Origin: JBDRGC01 sp043818215
Lineage (GTDB): Bacteria; Chloroflexota; Anaerolineae; Anaerolineales; UBA11858
NCBI GenBank assembly: GCA_043818215.1
Contig: JBDRGC010000456.1
Coordinates: 1 to 13,774, forward strand
Length of the DNA stretch: 13,774 nt
Reading direction: 5' to 3'
Below the pieces are notes generated by a model. The model searched no databases. It was not told the origin of the DNA and was given only the letters and a program-made list of their open reading frames with translations. Every line of letters starts with the position of its first letter. Position 1 is the first letter of the stretch. A program made the position numbers and the translations under genes. Shown in pieces: positions 1-6,128 of this stretch.

Positions 1-86
1 ATAGCGTGGGTAGGATTTTTCAATTATGCAGTTGCCTCCACCGCGTGCAAACCTCATGCTAGCCTTGAATCTAAGGAGAAAAAACT

Positions 87-986
87 ATGACACGCAAACT
101 CATCCTGATATCCAGCCTGGTCTTGATCGCCATCGCCGCAGGCGCGTTGATTTGGACGCGCTCTGCGAAGGGCAAAGCCGACCTTCCTTTCAACATCAGT
201 CCTTCTGAGATCGAACCTTCCGCCGATGCTCAGGCGATAAGAGAGACCATCTTGAGAGCCAGAAGAATAAGAATCGAAGCGGAGTATACCTTCGACACGA
301 GCCAGTTCGACACGGTTTACATCAATGACCCGCGTGGAGGCGTGTTAAGCGACAAAGGCCTCGCCCTAATCCGGGAAATTCGCCAGGATACTACCATCCG
401 GAAAGACCAGGTAGGTATTTTGGACTACAAGAAGGCGGTCATTGAAAACCTGAAACACCTTTACGAAGACTCCATGGCAGAACTGCGGGCCAAGGAGTCT
501 GCCGGGAAACTGACAGAGGAGGAACGGCTCATCCTCCAGGTGGACACGTACGGGTGGCCGACTCCCGAGCCTGTGGATGAAAACCTGGCGGCCCTGGCGA
601 CCCAGACTTGTGAGCTTTTCATCGCCCAGGTCACGGCCTGGGTACCCGAACCCAAACCCACGGCAGCATATCCGGAACCCGACGCCGATGCCGCCTACCC
701 GCAACCCGAACAGAAACCCGCACCCGTGGTATGTCCAACACAAACCTCTGGGGCAGAACATTACCCTTTTCCAGAATTTTACCCTTTCAGGGTACCTTAC
801 CGGGGCTACCCACCGGAGATGGTCCCGCCGGAAGAGTTTGAGATGAGCATCTCTTCAATCGAGATCGAAGGTGATGTGGCCAGGGCTGTCGTGCATAATC
901 GGGTAGGAACATATGAGTATTTGTTAGTTAAAGTGGATGAGCAATGGTATATTGCCGATGTAACATTACTGAAGGCAGAATTTTAA
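87..986 (+). CDS. membrane-anchored secreted protein, paralogue 1 of a tandem array (function unknown)
   Basis: This 299-residue protein is not recognised as a named family. Residues 5-23 form one hydrophobic segment after a basic start (MTRK). There is no lipobox cysteine, so it is probably a signal anchor with the rest outside the cell. Residues 48-145 are charged and helical and include the stretch TFDTSQFDTVYINDPRGG (68-85). Residues 187-252 are rich in proline and tyrosine (AYPEP, AYPQP) and look like a linker. The C-terminal ~45 residues (SIEIEGDVARAVV, then LVKVDEQWYIADV) resemble the last strands of NTF2/SnoaL-like or lumazine-binding-like folds, which is a weak inference. AAGGAG at 73-78, eight bases before the ATG, fixes the start. 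The next gene is a close paralogue 70 bases downstream. The existence of the gene is secure; its role is unknown. Confidence 0.85.
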   Translation: MTRKLILISSLVLIAIAAGALIWTRSAKGKADLPFNISPSEIEPSADAQAIRETILRARRIRIEAEYTFDTSQFDTVYINDPRGGVLSDKGLALIREIRQDTTIRKDQVGILDYKKAVIENLKHLYEDSMAELRAKESAGKLTEEERLILQVDTYGWPTPEPVDENLAALATQTCELFIAQVTAWVPEPKPTAAYPEPDADAAYPQPEQKPAPVVCPTQTSGAEHYPFPEFYPFRVPYRGYPPEMVPPEEFEMSISSIEIEGDVARAVVHNRVGTYEYLLVKVDEQWYIADVTLLKAEF

Positions 987-1015
987 TTCGATCATCTGTC
1001 CATCAAGACAATTCT

Positions 1016-1157
1016 TCTGGTTTAGCTCATTCGAAGATGCGCCAGGTTCTAGAACCATGACACGCAAACTCATCCTGATATCCAGCCTGATCTTGATCGC
1101 CATCGCCACGGGCGCGCTGATTTGGACCAACTCGGCGAAGGGCAAAGTCGACCTTCC
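1016..1157 (+). repeat. direct repeat, copy A (spacer plus start of paralogue 2)
   Basis: The last ~41 bases of the spacer before paralogue 2 and its first ~100 coding bases recur almost unchanged 955 bases downstream at 1971-2112. The shared block begins TCTGGTTTAGCTCATTCGAA. This shows that the duplication unit included upstream sequence, not only the gene. The spacer before paralogue 1 does not contain this block. Confidence 0.8.
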
Positions 1158-1941
1158 TTTCGACATCAGCCCTGCCGAGATCGAACCTTCCGCCGATGCT
1201 CAGGCGGTTAGAGAGACCATCTTGAGAGCCAGAAGGATAGATATCGAAGCGGAGTATACCTTCGACACGAACCAGTTCGACACGGTTTACATCAACGACC
1301 CGCGCGGCGGCGAGATATCCGATGAAGCTCTCGCCCAAATTCAGGAAATTCGCCAGGATGTTACCCTGCGAATAGGTCAAGTAGGGTATCTGGACTACAA
1401 ACAAACCCTCATTGAAAGCCGAAAACACAATTACGACAAGTACATAGCAGATCTGCGGGCCAAGCAAGCCGCCGGGACACTAACAGGGGAGGAACAGATT
1501 ATCCTTGAAGGGGAGACGAATGGGTGGCCGACTCCCGAGCCTGTAGACGAAAACCTGGCGGCCAAAGCGACGCAGACTTGTGAGCAGTTTATCGCTGAAG
1601 CGGCCTCCTGGGAACCTGAACCTGCGGCGGCATACCCGGCACCCGATACCGAAAGGGCGTATCCGGCACCCAAAGCAGCAAACCCGGCACCCGAACCAGC
1701 ACTCTGCCCAACCCTGACCCCAACGCAATTCCCGCAAGTGATGATGGTGCCTCATCGAGGTCACGATCCGGCGACGCTCCCGCCGAAGTCGTTTGAAATA
1801 GACATCTATTCGATTGAGATCGAAGGCGACGTTGCCAAAGCTATCGTACATAAGTCAGGTGTAACGTCAAAACTGGTATTGGTCAAAGTCGATGAACAAT
1901 GGTATATAGCCGGCGCGGAACTGCTGAAGTTTGCGCCATAA
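1057..1941 (+). CDS. membrane-anchored secreted protein, paralogue 2 of a tandem array
   Basis: This 294-residue protein matches paralogue 1 along its whole length: the same anchor (5-23), the same TFDTNQFDTVYINDPRGG block, the same GWPTPEPVDENLA motif, a proline-rich linker (AYPAP repeats) and the same C-terminal EGDVAKAIV and LVKVDEQWYIAG motifs. The first ~100 residues are nearly identical even at the DNA level, while the linker and the region after it differ, so the copies have diverged mainly there. Unlike copy 1, no purine-rich Shine-Dalgarno precedes the ATG. The start codon instead abuts a perfect 12-bp palindrome (GGTTCTAGAACC, 1045-1056). The start is supported by alignment with copy 1. 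Function is unknown. Confidence 0.83.
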   Translation: MTRKLILISSLILIAIATGALIWTNSAKGKVDLPFDISPAEIEPSADAQAVRETILRARRIDIEAEYTFDTNQFDTVYINDPRGGEISDEALAQIQEIRQDVTLRIGQVGYLDYKQTLIESRKHNYDKYIADLRAKQAAGTLTGEEQIILEGETNGWPTPEPVDENLAAKATQTCEQFIAEAASWEPEPAAAYPAPDTERAYPAPKAANPAPEPALCPTLTPTQFPQVMMVPHRGHDPATLPPKSFEIDIYSIEIEGDVAKAIVHKSGVTSKLVLVKVDEQWYIAGAELLKFAP

Positions 1942-1970
1942 AACGAGCGTTTGCCCATAGAGACAACTCA

Positions 1971-2112
1971 TCTGGTTTAGCTCATTCGAAGATGCGCCAG
2001 GGTCTAGAATAATGACACGCAAACTCATCCTGATCTCCAGCCTGATCTTGATCGCCATCACTGCAGGCGCGTTTATTTGGACCAACTCGGCGAAGGGCAA
2101 AGCCGACCTGCC
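1971..2112 (+). repeat. direct repeat, copy B (spacer plus start of truncated paralogue 3)
   Basis: This is the second copy of the block at 1016-1157, offset by 955 bases. Similarity ends after the codons for KGKADLP, which marks the recombination junction of the chimeric third gene. The palindrome next to the start codon is eroded here (GGGTCTAGAATA instead of GGTTCTAGAACC). Confidence 0.8.
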
Positions 2113-2284
2113 GGAGGGAGAGAAAGCCCCGCCGCACGTCCCCGGTTTGCTGGGAGCCGAGGAAGCCCGCCAAGTTTACGGAGACGGAGTCTTCGGCAGC
2201 CCGTATCAGGCGGACGATGCTATCATGGGGGAGATTTTCGCCGCCGCGCTGGGGGATGTGGTGCATCTGCTGCGGTTCGAGTAA
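2012..2284 (+). CDS. truncated, chimeric third copy of the membrane-anchored paralogue
   Basis: The 90-residue frame begins with the same 33-34 residues as copies 1 and 2 (anchor helix, then TNSAKGKADLP). It then switches abruptly, at about base 2113, to ~55 residues with no resemblance to the paralogues (GLLGAEEARQVYGDG, DDAIMGEIFAAALGDVVHLL). The upstream spacer is also copied: it is exactly 70 bases, as between copies 1 and 2, and again lacks a Shine-Dalgarno. The simplest reading is a partial tandem duplication that ended at foreign DNA and left a fusion frame. It may be a non-functional remnant, or a small secreted or anchored protein may be made. The second part is not recognised. Confidence 0.5.
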   Translation: MTRKLILISSLILIAITAGAFIWTNSAKGKADLPEGEKAPPHVPGLLGAEEARQVYGDGVFGSPYQADDAIMGEIFAAALGDVVHLLRFE

Positions 2285-2320
2285 CGAAGGGGCGAAGGAA
2301 CCCGCCAGCGGATTGTAGCG

Positions 2321-2346
2321 GAATAGCGGAGGCGTCTCCGCCATTC
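2321..2346. repeat. hairpin-forming inverted repeat between paralogue 3 and dinG
   Basis: GAATAGCGGAG and CTCCGCCATTC pair around a GCGT loop with one mismatch. No T-run follows, so an intrinsic terminator is doubtful. Nearby GGCGAAGG and CCCTCCGCCCCTCCG tracts suggest a dispersed palindromic repeat. It could still mark the 3' end of the paralogue transcript. Confidence 0.5.
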
Positions 2347-2380
2347 ACAGCCCTCCGCCCCTCCGTTGCCAGAGCAGAAA

Positions 2381-2424
2381 TTTAGAACAAGCATTCTCCC
2401 CAATATAATATTCTACAGTATAAT
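2381..2424 (+). promoter_or_regulatory. candidate dinG promoter(s), possibly leaderless
   Basis: Two perfect TATAAT hexamers occur at 2404-2409 and 2419-2424. The first has TTTAGA at 2381-2386 with a 17-base spacer. The second ends only 7 bases before the ATG at 2432, so transcription from it would begin at or next to the start codon. No Shine-Dalgarno lies before the ATG, which fits leaderless or nearly leaderless translation. Confidence 0.5.
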
Positions 2425-2431
2425 TCACACC

Positions 2432-5239
2432 ATGACTTCCATTGTTGCTTTAGACCTCGAAACGACCGGCTTAAATCCCGAGGGGGATGCCATCACCGAG
2501 ATCGGCGCAGTACGCTTCAATTCCAAGCGCATCGAAGGCGAATGGCATTCTCTCATCAACCCGGGACGCCGTATTCCCCCCAATATCACCCAACTCACCG
2601 GCATCACCGACGCCATGGTGCGCGACGCCCCCACAATCCACGCGGTACTCGCAGACCTGGCAGATTTCGTGGGCGATTCACCCGTACTGGGGCATAATGT
2701 ACGCTTCGACCTGGGCTTTCTCAATCGCTACGGTATTTTGCAAGCCAACGATCCCCTCGATACTTACGAGATGGCTGCCGTGTTGCTGCCCACCGCCGGG
2801 CGGTACAAGCTGGGAGCGTTGGCACAGGCATTGGGGGTGATTCTTCCCAACGCCCACCGTGCGTTGGACGATGCCCGCGCCACCCACGCTATCTACCTGC
2901 GGCTGTACGAAGAGGCCCTGAATCTACCCCTGGATTTGCTGGCCGAGATAGTCCGTCTGGCCGACGATGTCCCCAATTGGATGGGATACGGCCTGTTCTT
3001 CGAAGCCCTGCGCACCCGTTCCCGCGAGACGGTTTCATCCCGCCGGACCCGCAAAGGCTTCCTTGAGCCATTATTCGCCAGACCCCCGCGGGCCGCGCCG
3101 CCTCTGATACCTGCTGCCAAGCCCAGTCCCCTGGACGTTGAGGACGTGGCTGCCATCCTGGAATATGGCGGTGAGTTTTCCCACCACTTCCCCAACTACG
3201 AGCAGCGTCCCGAACAGGTAGAAATGCTGCGCTCCGTAACCCGTGCCATCTCTGAAGGCCAGCATCTGATGGTCGAGGCCGGAACCGGGGTGGGCAAATC
3301 CTTTGCTTACCTGATTCCCGCGGCCCTGTGGGCGATCCAAAACGGGCTGCGGGTGGTGATTTCCACCAACACCATAAATCTGCAAGACCAACTCATCAAC
3401 AAAGACATCCCCGACCTGCAAGCAGCCCTCGGCCTGGAGTTGCGGGCCACAGTACTCAAGGGGCGCAACAACTACCTTTGCCCACACCGCCTGGAGATAT
3501 TTCTCCGGCGGGGGCCGGAAACCCCTGATGAAATTCGCGTCCTCGCCAAAGTCCTGGTCTGGCTACAGGGAAGCACCAGCGGAGACCGGGGGGAACTCAA
3601 TCTCAACGGGCCAGCCGAGACGGAGGTGTGGTCGCGGCTATCCGCTGCTGATGAGGGCTGCACCGCCGAGAACTGCCTGAAGCATACCGGCGGAGCCTGT
3701 CCATTCTATCAAGCCCGCCAATCCGCCCACAGCGCCCACTTGATCATCGTCAATCACGCCCTGCTGTTGGCCGATATCGCCACCGGCAACCGGGTGCTGC
3801 CCGATTACGATTATCTGATCGTGGACGAGGCCCATCACTTGGAAGAGGCTACCACCAACGCACTGAGCTTCCGGGCCACGCACTTCGATTTCATCCGAGT
3901 TTTGCGCGAACTGGGCAATGCCAACTCTGGAATTTTGGGGCGGCTTCTGTCACTGTTGCACGACTCCGTCAGCCCCAGCACGTACGCCACCGTCGATCAT
4001 CTGGTTGAGCGGGCCACCGACAACACCTTCCAATTGGAGAATCTGACCCGTAATTTCTTCAACACCATCGACCAATTCCTCTTCGACCAGCGCGATGGAC
4101 GGCCCGTGGGGCCTTATGCCCAACAGGTGCGCATTCTCCCCTCCACACGCGTCCAACCCGCCTGGCTGGATGTAGAAATCGCCTGGGAGGACACTCAAGG
4201 CATCATCAAAGCCTTGAGCAAATCGCTGGAGCAGCTATCGCAAGCCATTGTAGACCTGACCGATAATGGCTTTGACGAGATGGATATTCTCGAAGACATC
4301 TACAGCCGCCTGACCAATGTTTACCGGCGGGTGGGTGAGATGTTCGAGAATATCGAAGCCCTGGTATTCGATCCCCAGTCTGACCGCATCTATTGGGCCG
4401 AAATCCGCCCCGACCGCCGCGGGTTGACTCTGCAAGCCGCCCCGCTGCACATCGGCCCGTTGATGGAAAAGCACCTGTGGCACGAGAAACAGTCGGTTAT
4501 CCTGACCTCTGCCACCCTGACAACTGCGGGCGAATTCGATTACTTGCGCAGCCGTCTATTCGCCGAAGATGCTTACCAACTGGCCCTCGGCTCGCCCTTC
4601 GATTTCGAAAATTCAACACTGCTATACATCCCCAACAATATCCCCGAGCCGGGCGACTACCATGGTCACCAGCGCGCCATAGATAACAGCTTGATCCACC
4701 TGTGTCAGGCCACTGGCGGGCGGACTCTGGCATTGTTCACCTCGTATGCCCAACTCAAAAAGACATCCCACGCCATCGGCCCCGCATTGGCAGAGCATGG
4801 CATCGTAGTCTACGAACAAGGCGGAGGGGCTTCGCCTCATTCCTTGCTGGAGAGTTTCAAGAACGCGGAGCAGGCTGTGCTTTTGGGGACGCGCGCCTTT
4901 TGGGAGGGGGTTGACGTGCCTGGGGAGGCCCTCTCGGTGCTGGTGATTGTCAAGCTGCCCTTCGATGTGCCCTCTGACCCCATCATCGCGGCCCGCTCGG
5001 AAACCTTCGAAGACCCCTTCCACCAGTACGCCCTGCCCGAGGCCATTCTGCGTTTCCGGCAGGGATTTGGCCGTCTGATCCGTACCCAATCCGACCGGGG
5101 GGTGGTAGTTGTGCTTGACAAGCGGGTGCTGACCAAGCGCTATGGGCCGGCCTTCACCGGGTCGCTGCCCCAATGCACCCAGCGGGTGGGGGCATTGCAG
5201 GATTTGCCCCGTGAAGCAGCCACGTGGTTGAATTTATGA
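2432..5239 (+). CDS. dinG: DinG-family ATP-dependent DNA helicase with N-terminal DnaQ-like exonuclease domain
   Basis: This 935-residue protein should act in DNA repair by unwinding 5'-tailed or structured DNA. Residues 1-165 are a DEDDh 3'-5' exonuclease: D8 and E10 (ALDLETTG), D93 (HNVRFD), and H142/D147 (HRALDD). From about 230 onward it is an XPD/DinG superfamily 2 helicase: Walker A GTGVGKS (284-290), DEAH box (465-468), SATLTT, GTRAFWEGVDVPG and QGFGRLIRT (motif VI). Cysteines 350, 410, 415 and 423 lie between the Walker A and DEAH motifs, where XPD-type enzymes bind a 4Fe-4S cluster. Upstream in-frame ATG 2366 would add 22 unconserved residues that overlap the promoter; ATG 2432 starts directly on the exonuclease fold and is preferred. 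All main motifs are intact. The product is secure; the cluster is inferred. Confidence 0.93.
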   Translation: MTSIVALDLETTGLNPEGDAITEIGAVRFNSKRIEGEWHSLINPGRRIPPNITQLTGITDAMVRDAPTIHAVLADLADFVGDSPVLGHNVRFDLGFLNRYGILQANDPLDTYEMAAVLLPTAGRYKLGALAQALGVILPNAHRALDDARATHAIYLRLYEEALNLPLDLLAEIVRLADDVPNWMGYGLFFEALRTRSRETVSSRRTRKGFLEPLFARPPRAAPPLIPAAKPSPLDVEDVAAILEYGGEFSHHFPNYEQRPEQVEMLRSVTRAISEGQHLMVEAGTGVGKSFAYLIPAALWAIQNGLRVVISTNTINLQDQLINKDIPDLQAALGLELRATVLKGRNNYLCPHRLEIFLRRGPETPDEIRVLAKVLVWLQGSTSGDRGELNLNGPAETEVWSRLSAADEGCTAENCLKHTGGACPFYQARQSAHSAHLIIVNHALLLADIATGNRVLPDYDYLIVDEAHHLEEATTNALSFRATHFDFIRVLRELGNANSGILGRLLSLLHDSVSPSTYATVDHLVERATDNTFQLENLTRNFFNTIDQFLFDQRDGRPVGPYAQQVRILPSTRVQPAWLDVEIAWEDTQGIIKALSKSLEQLSQAIVDLTDNGFDEMDILEDIYSRLTNVYRRVGEMFENIEALVFDPQSDRIYWAEIRPDRRGLTLQAAPLHIGPLMEKHLWHEKQSVILTSATLTTAGEFDYLRSRLFAEDAYQLALGSPFDFENSTLLYIPNNIPEPGDYHGHQRAIDNSLIHLCQATGGRTLALFTSYAQLKKTSHAIGPALAEHGIVVYEQGGGASPHSLLESFKNAEQAVLLGTRAFWEGVDVPGEALSVLVIVKLPFDVPSDPIIAARSETFEDPFHQYALPEAILRFRQGFGRLIRTQSDRGVVVVLDKRVLTKRYGPAFTGSLPQCTQRVGALQDLPREAATWLNL

Positions 5240-5287
5240 GAGATTTAACCACAAAGGATGTAAGCATTCAGCTCCTTGTCGAAATAG

Positions 5288-5366
5288 AACGCGGATTACA
5301 CGGATTAAGCGGATTGACGCGGATTTTATTTAAAAAGAATCCGCAAAAAACCGCATAATCAGCGTT
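5288..5366. repeat. palindromic dispersed repeat with 9-nt rhythm
   Basis: CGGATT recurs at 5292, 5301, 5310 and 5320. The block then inverts: the right arm reads, on the other strand, AACGCTGATTATGCGG followed by TGCGGATTC, matching the left arm AACGCGGATTACACGG. The arms could fold into a long imperfect hairpin. There is no coding potential. It lies in the 218-base spacer between dinG and the toxin-antitoxin pair. A partial AACCACAAAGGA motif at 5247-5258 just after dinG resembles another repeat family in this window. Confidence 0.7.
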
Positions 5367-5404
5367 GTGCCGCCAAGTCAAATGAGAAACACGATTCCAA
5401 AGAA

Positions 5405-5413
5405 TGGTAAAAT
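5405..5413 (+). promoter_or_regulatory. candidate extended -10 promoter for the toxin-antitoxin pair
   Basis: TGGTAAAAT fits an extended -10 element (TGnTAAAAT), and the same nine bases precede the MFS gene at 9596-9604. No good -35 is visible. The antitoxin ATG lies 44 bases downstream and has GGAG at 5445-5448 as a ribosome binding site. Confidence 0.4.
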
Positions 5414-5457
5414 TGAAGAACAACTAAGTTCATTACTATTCAGTTGGAGATTGCCAA

Positions 5458-5685
5458 ATGTTAGTTACACTAAAAATCCACGAGAATGTCCAAAAGTTAC
5501 CTGCACCGTTTCAAGCAGAAGTATTAGATTTTGTTGAATATCTGCTGATAAAGTCGGAGCGTGAAATTGCACAACAGGGTGAGTCCGACTGGTCAAGTTT
5601 TTCTCTAGCTTCTGCTATGCGTGGCATGGAAGACGAAGACACAACCACTTTTACAATGGATGATTTAAAGGTTGTGTTCTCTTGA
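5458..5685 (+). CDS. DUF2281-type antitoxin of a MazF/PemK toxin-antitoxin pair
   Basis: This small acidic protein of 75 residues is expected to neutralise the toxin encoded immediately downstream and to repress the operon. The visible DUF2281-type features are LPAPFQAEVLDFVEYLL near residues 15-31 and the C-terminal W..FSLASAMRGMEDED...FTMDDLKVVF, the tail usual in these antitoxins. No separate helix-turn-helix is evident. GGAG nine bases before the ATG supports the start. Its stop codon overlaps the start of the toxin gene (TTGA, 5682-5685), so the two are translationally coupled. Base composition is more A+T-rich than the flanking dinG gene, which fits a laterally acquired module. Confidence 0.8.
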   Translation: MLVTLKIHENVQKLPAPFQAEVLDFVEYLLIKSEREIAQQGESDWSSFSLASAMRGMEDEDTTTFTMDDLKVVFS

Positions 5686-6029
5686 AATCCCCCGGTCAAA
5701 TCGTTTTATTCAAATTCCCGCAAACAGATTCACGCCGGGGAAAGCTACGTCCTGCTTTGTTATTAGGCAAATTACCAGGGCAATATGATGATTGGCTAAT
5801 CTGCATGTTTTCAACCCAATTACGGCATTACATCCAGGGGTTTGATGAAATAATACAAATTGGAGATTCGGATTTTTCTGATTCTGGTTTGAAAGAACCG
5901 AGTGTAATCCGAGTTGGGCGACTTGCTGTGGTTGATGAAGATATATTGCTTGGAGCAATAGGGGAAATTGATTCAGACAGATTCCAGCGAGTGAAGACCA
6001 ATCTTGCGGATTGGATTATAAAATCTTAG
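5682..6029 (+). CDS. MazF/PemK-family mRNA interferase toxin
   Basis: This 115-residue protein is a probable sequence-specific RNA endonuclease. The beginning GQIVLFKFPQTDSRRGKLRPALLL is the MazF/PemK SH3-like core; the RPA arginine-proline pair is typical of the family. The later SVIRVGRLAVVDEDILLGAIGEI is the second conserved block. The start is TTG at 5682, inside the stop codon of the antitoxin gene. There is no internal ATG early enough to keep the core, so a non-ATG coupled start is likely and would keep toxin synthesis below that of the antitoxin. Gene order (antitoxin first) and tight overlap are standard for type II systems. The frame is intact and no frameshift is seen. Confidence 0.8.
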   Translation: MKSPGQIVLFKFPQTDSRRGKLRPALLLGKLPGQYDDWLICMFSTQLRHYIQGFDEIIQIGDSDFSDSGLKEPSVIRVGRLAVVDEDILLGAIGEIDSDRFQRVKTNLADWIIKS

Positions 6030-6043
6030 CGAGAAAATGCTGT

Positions 6044-6082
6044 TTGTGCATTTGCACAAGCATAGGGCATCACGGCTATAAT
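6044..6082 (+). promoter_or_regulatory. candidate promoter with dyad for the propeller/hydrolase gene
   Basis: A perfect TATAAT is present at 6077-6082. Just upstream, TTGTGCATTTGCACAA (6044-6059) is a 7+2+7 perfect dyad covering the place where a -35 would sit. It could be a repressor operator, or a hairpin at the end of the toxin transcript, since it starts 14 bases after that stop codon and has no T-run. The assignment is tentative. Confidence 0.35.
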
Positions 6083-6128
6083 TTTTATTCAATCGGTGTT
6101 TTGGTAGCGAAAAGCGGTACAACCCCAC

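Noticed and set aside
1016..1056. tRNA-like look of the spacer before paralogue 2 (TTTAGCTCA followed by GGTTCTAGAACC)
   Set aside because: It resembles D-arm and T-arm boxes, but the length is too short, the D-stem does not pair, there is no anticodon stem or acceptor stem, and the T-loop consensus fails.
2321..2346. Intrinsic terminator before dinG
   Set aside because: The stem is strong but no T-run follows. It is listed as an inverted repeat instead.
2366..2431. dinG start at ATG 2366
   Set aside because: The extra 22 residues would be encoded by the two TATAAT boxes and show no conserved character. The exonuclease fold begins directly after ATG 2432.
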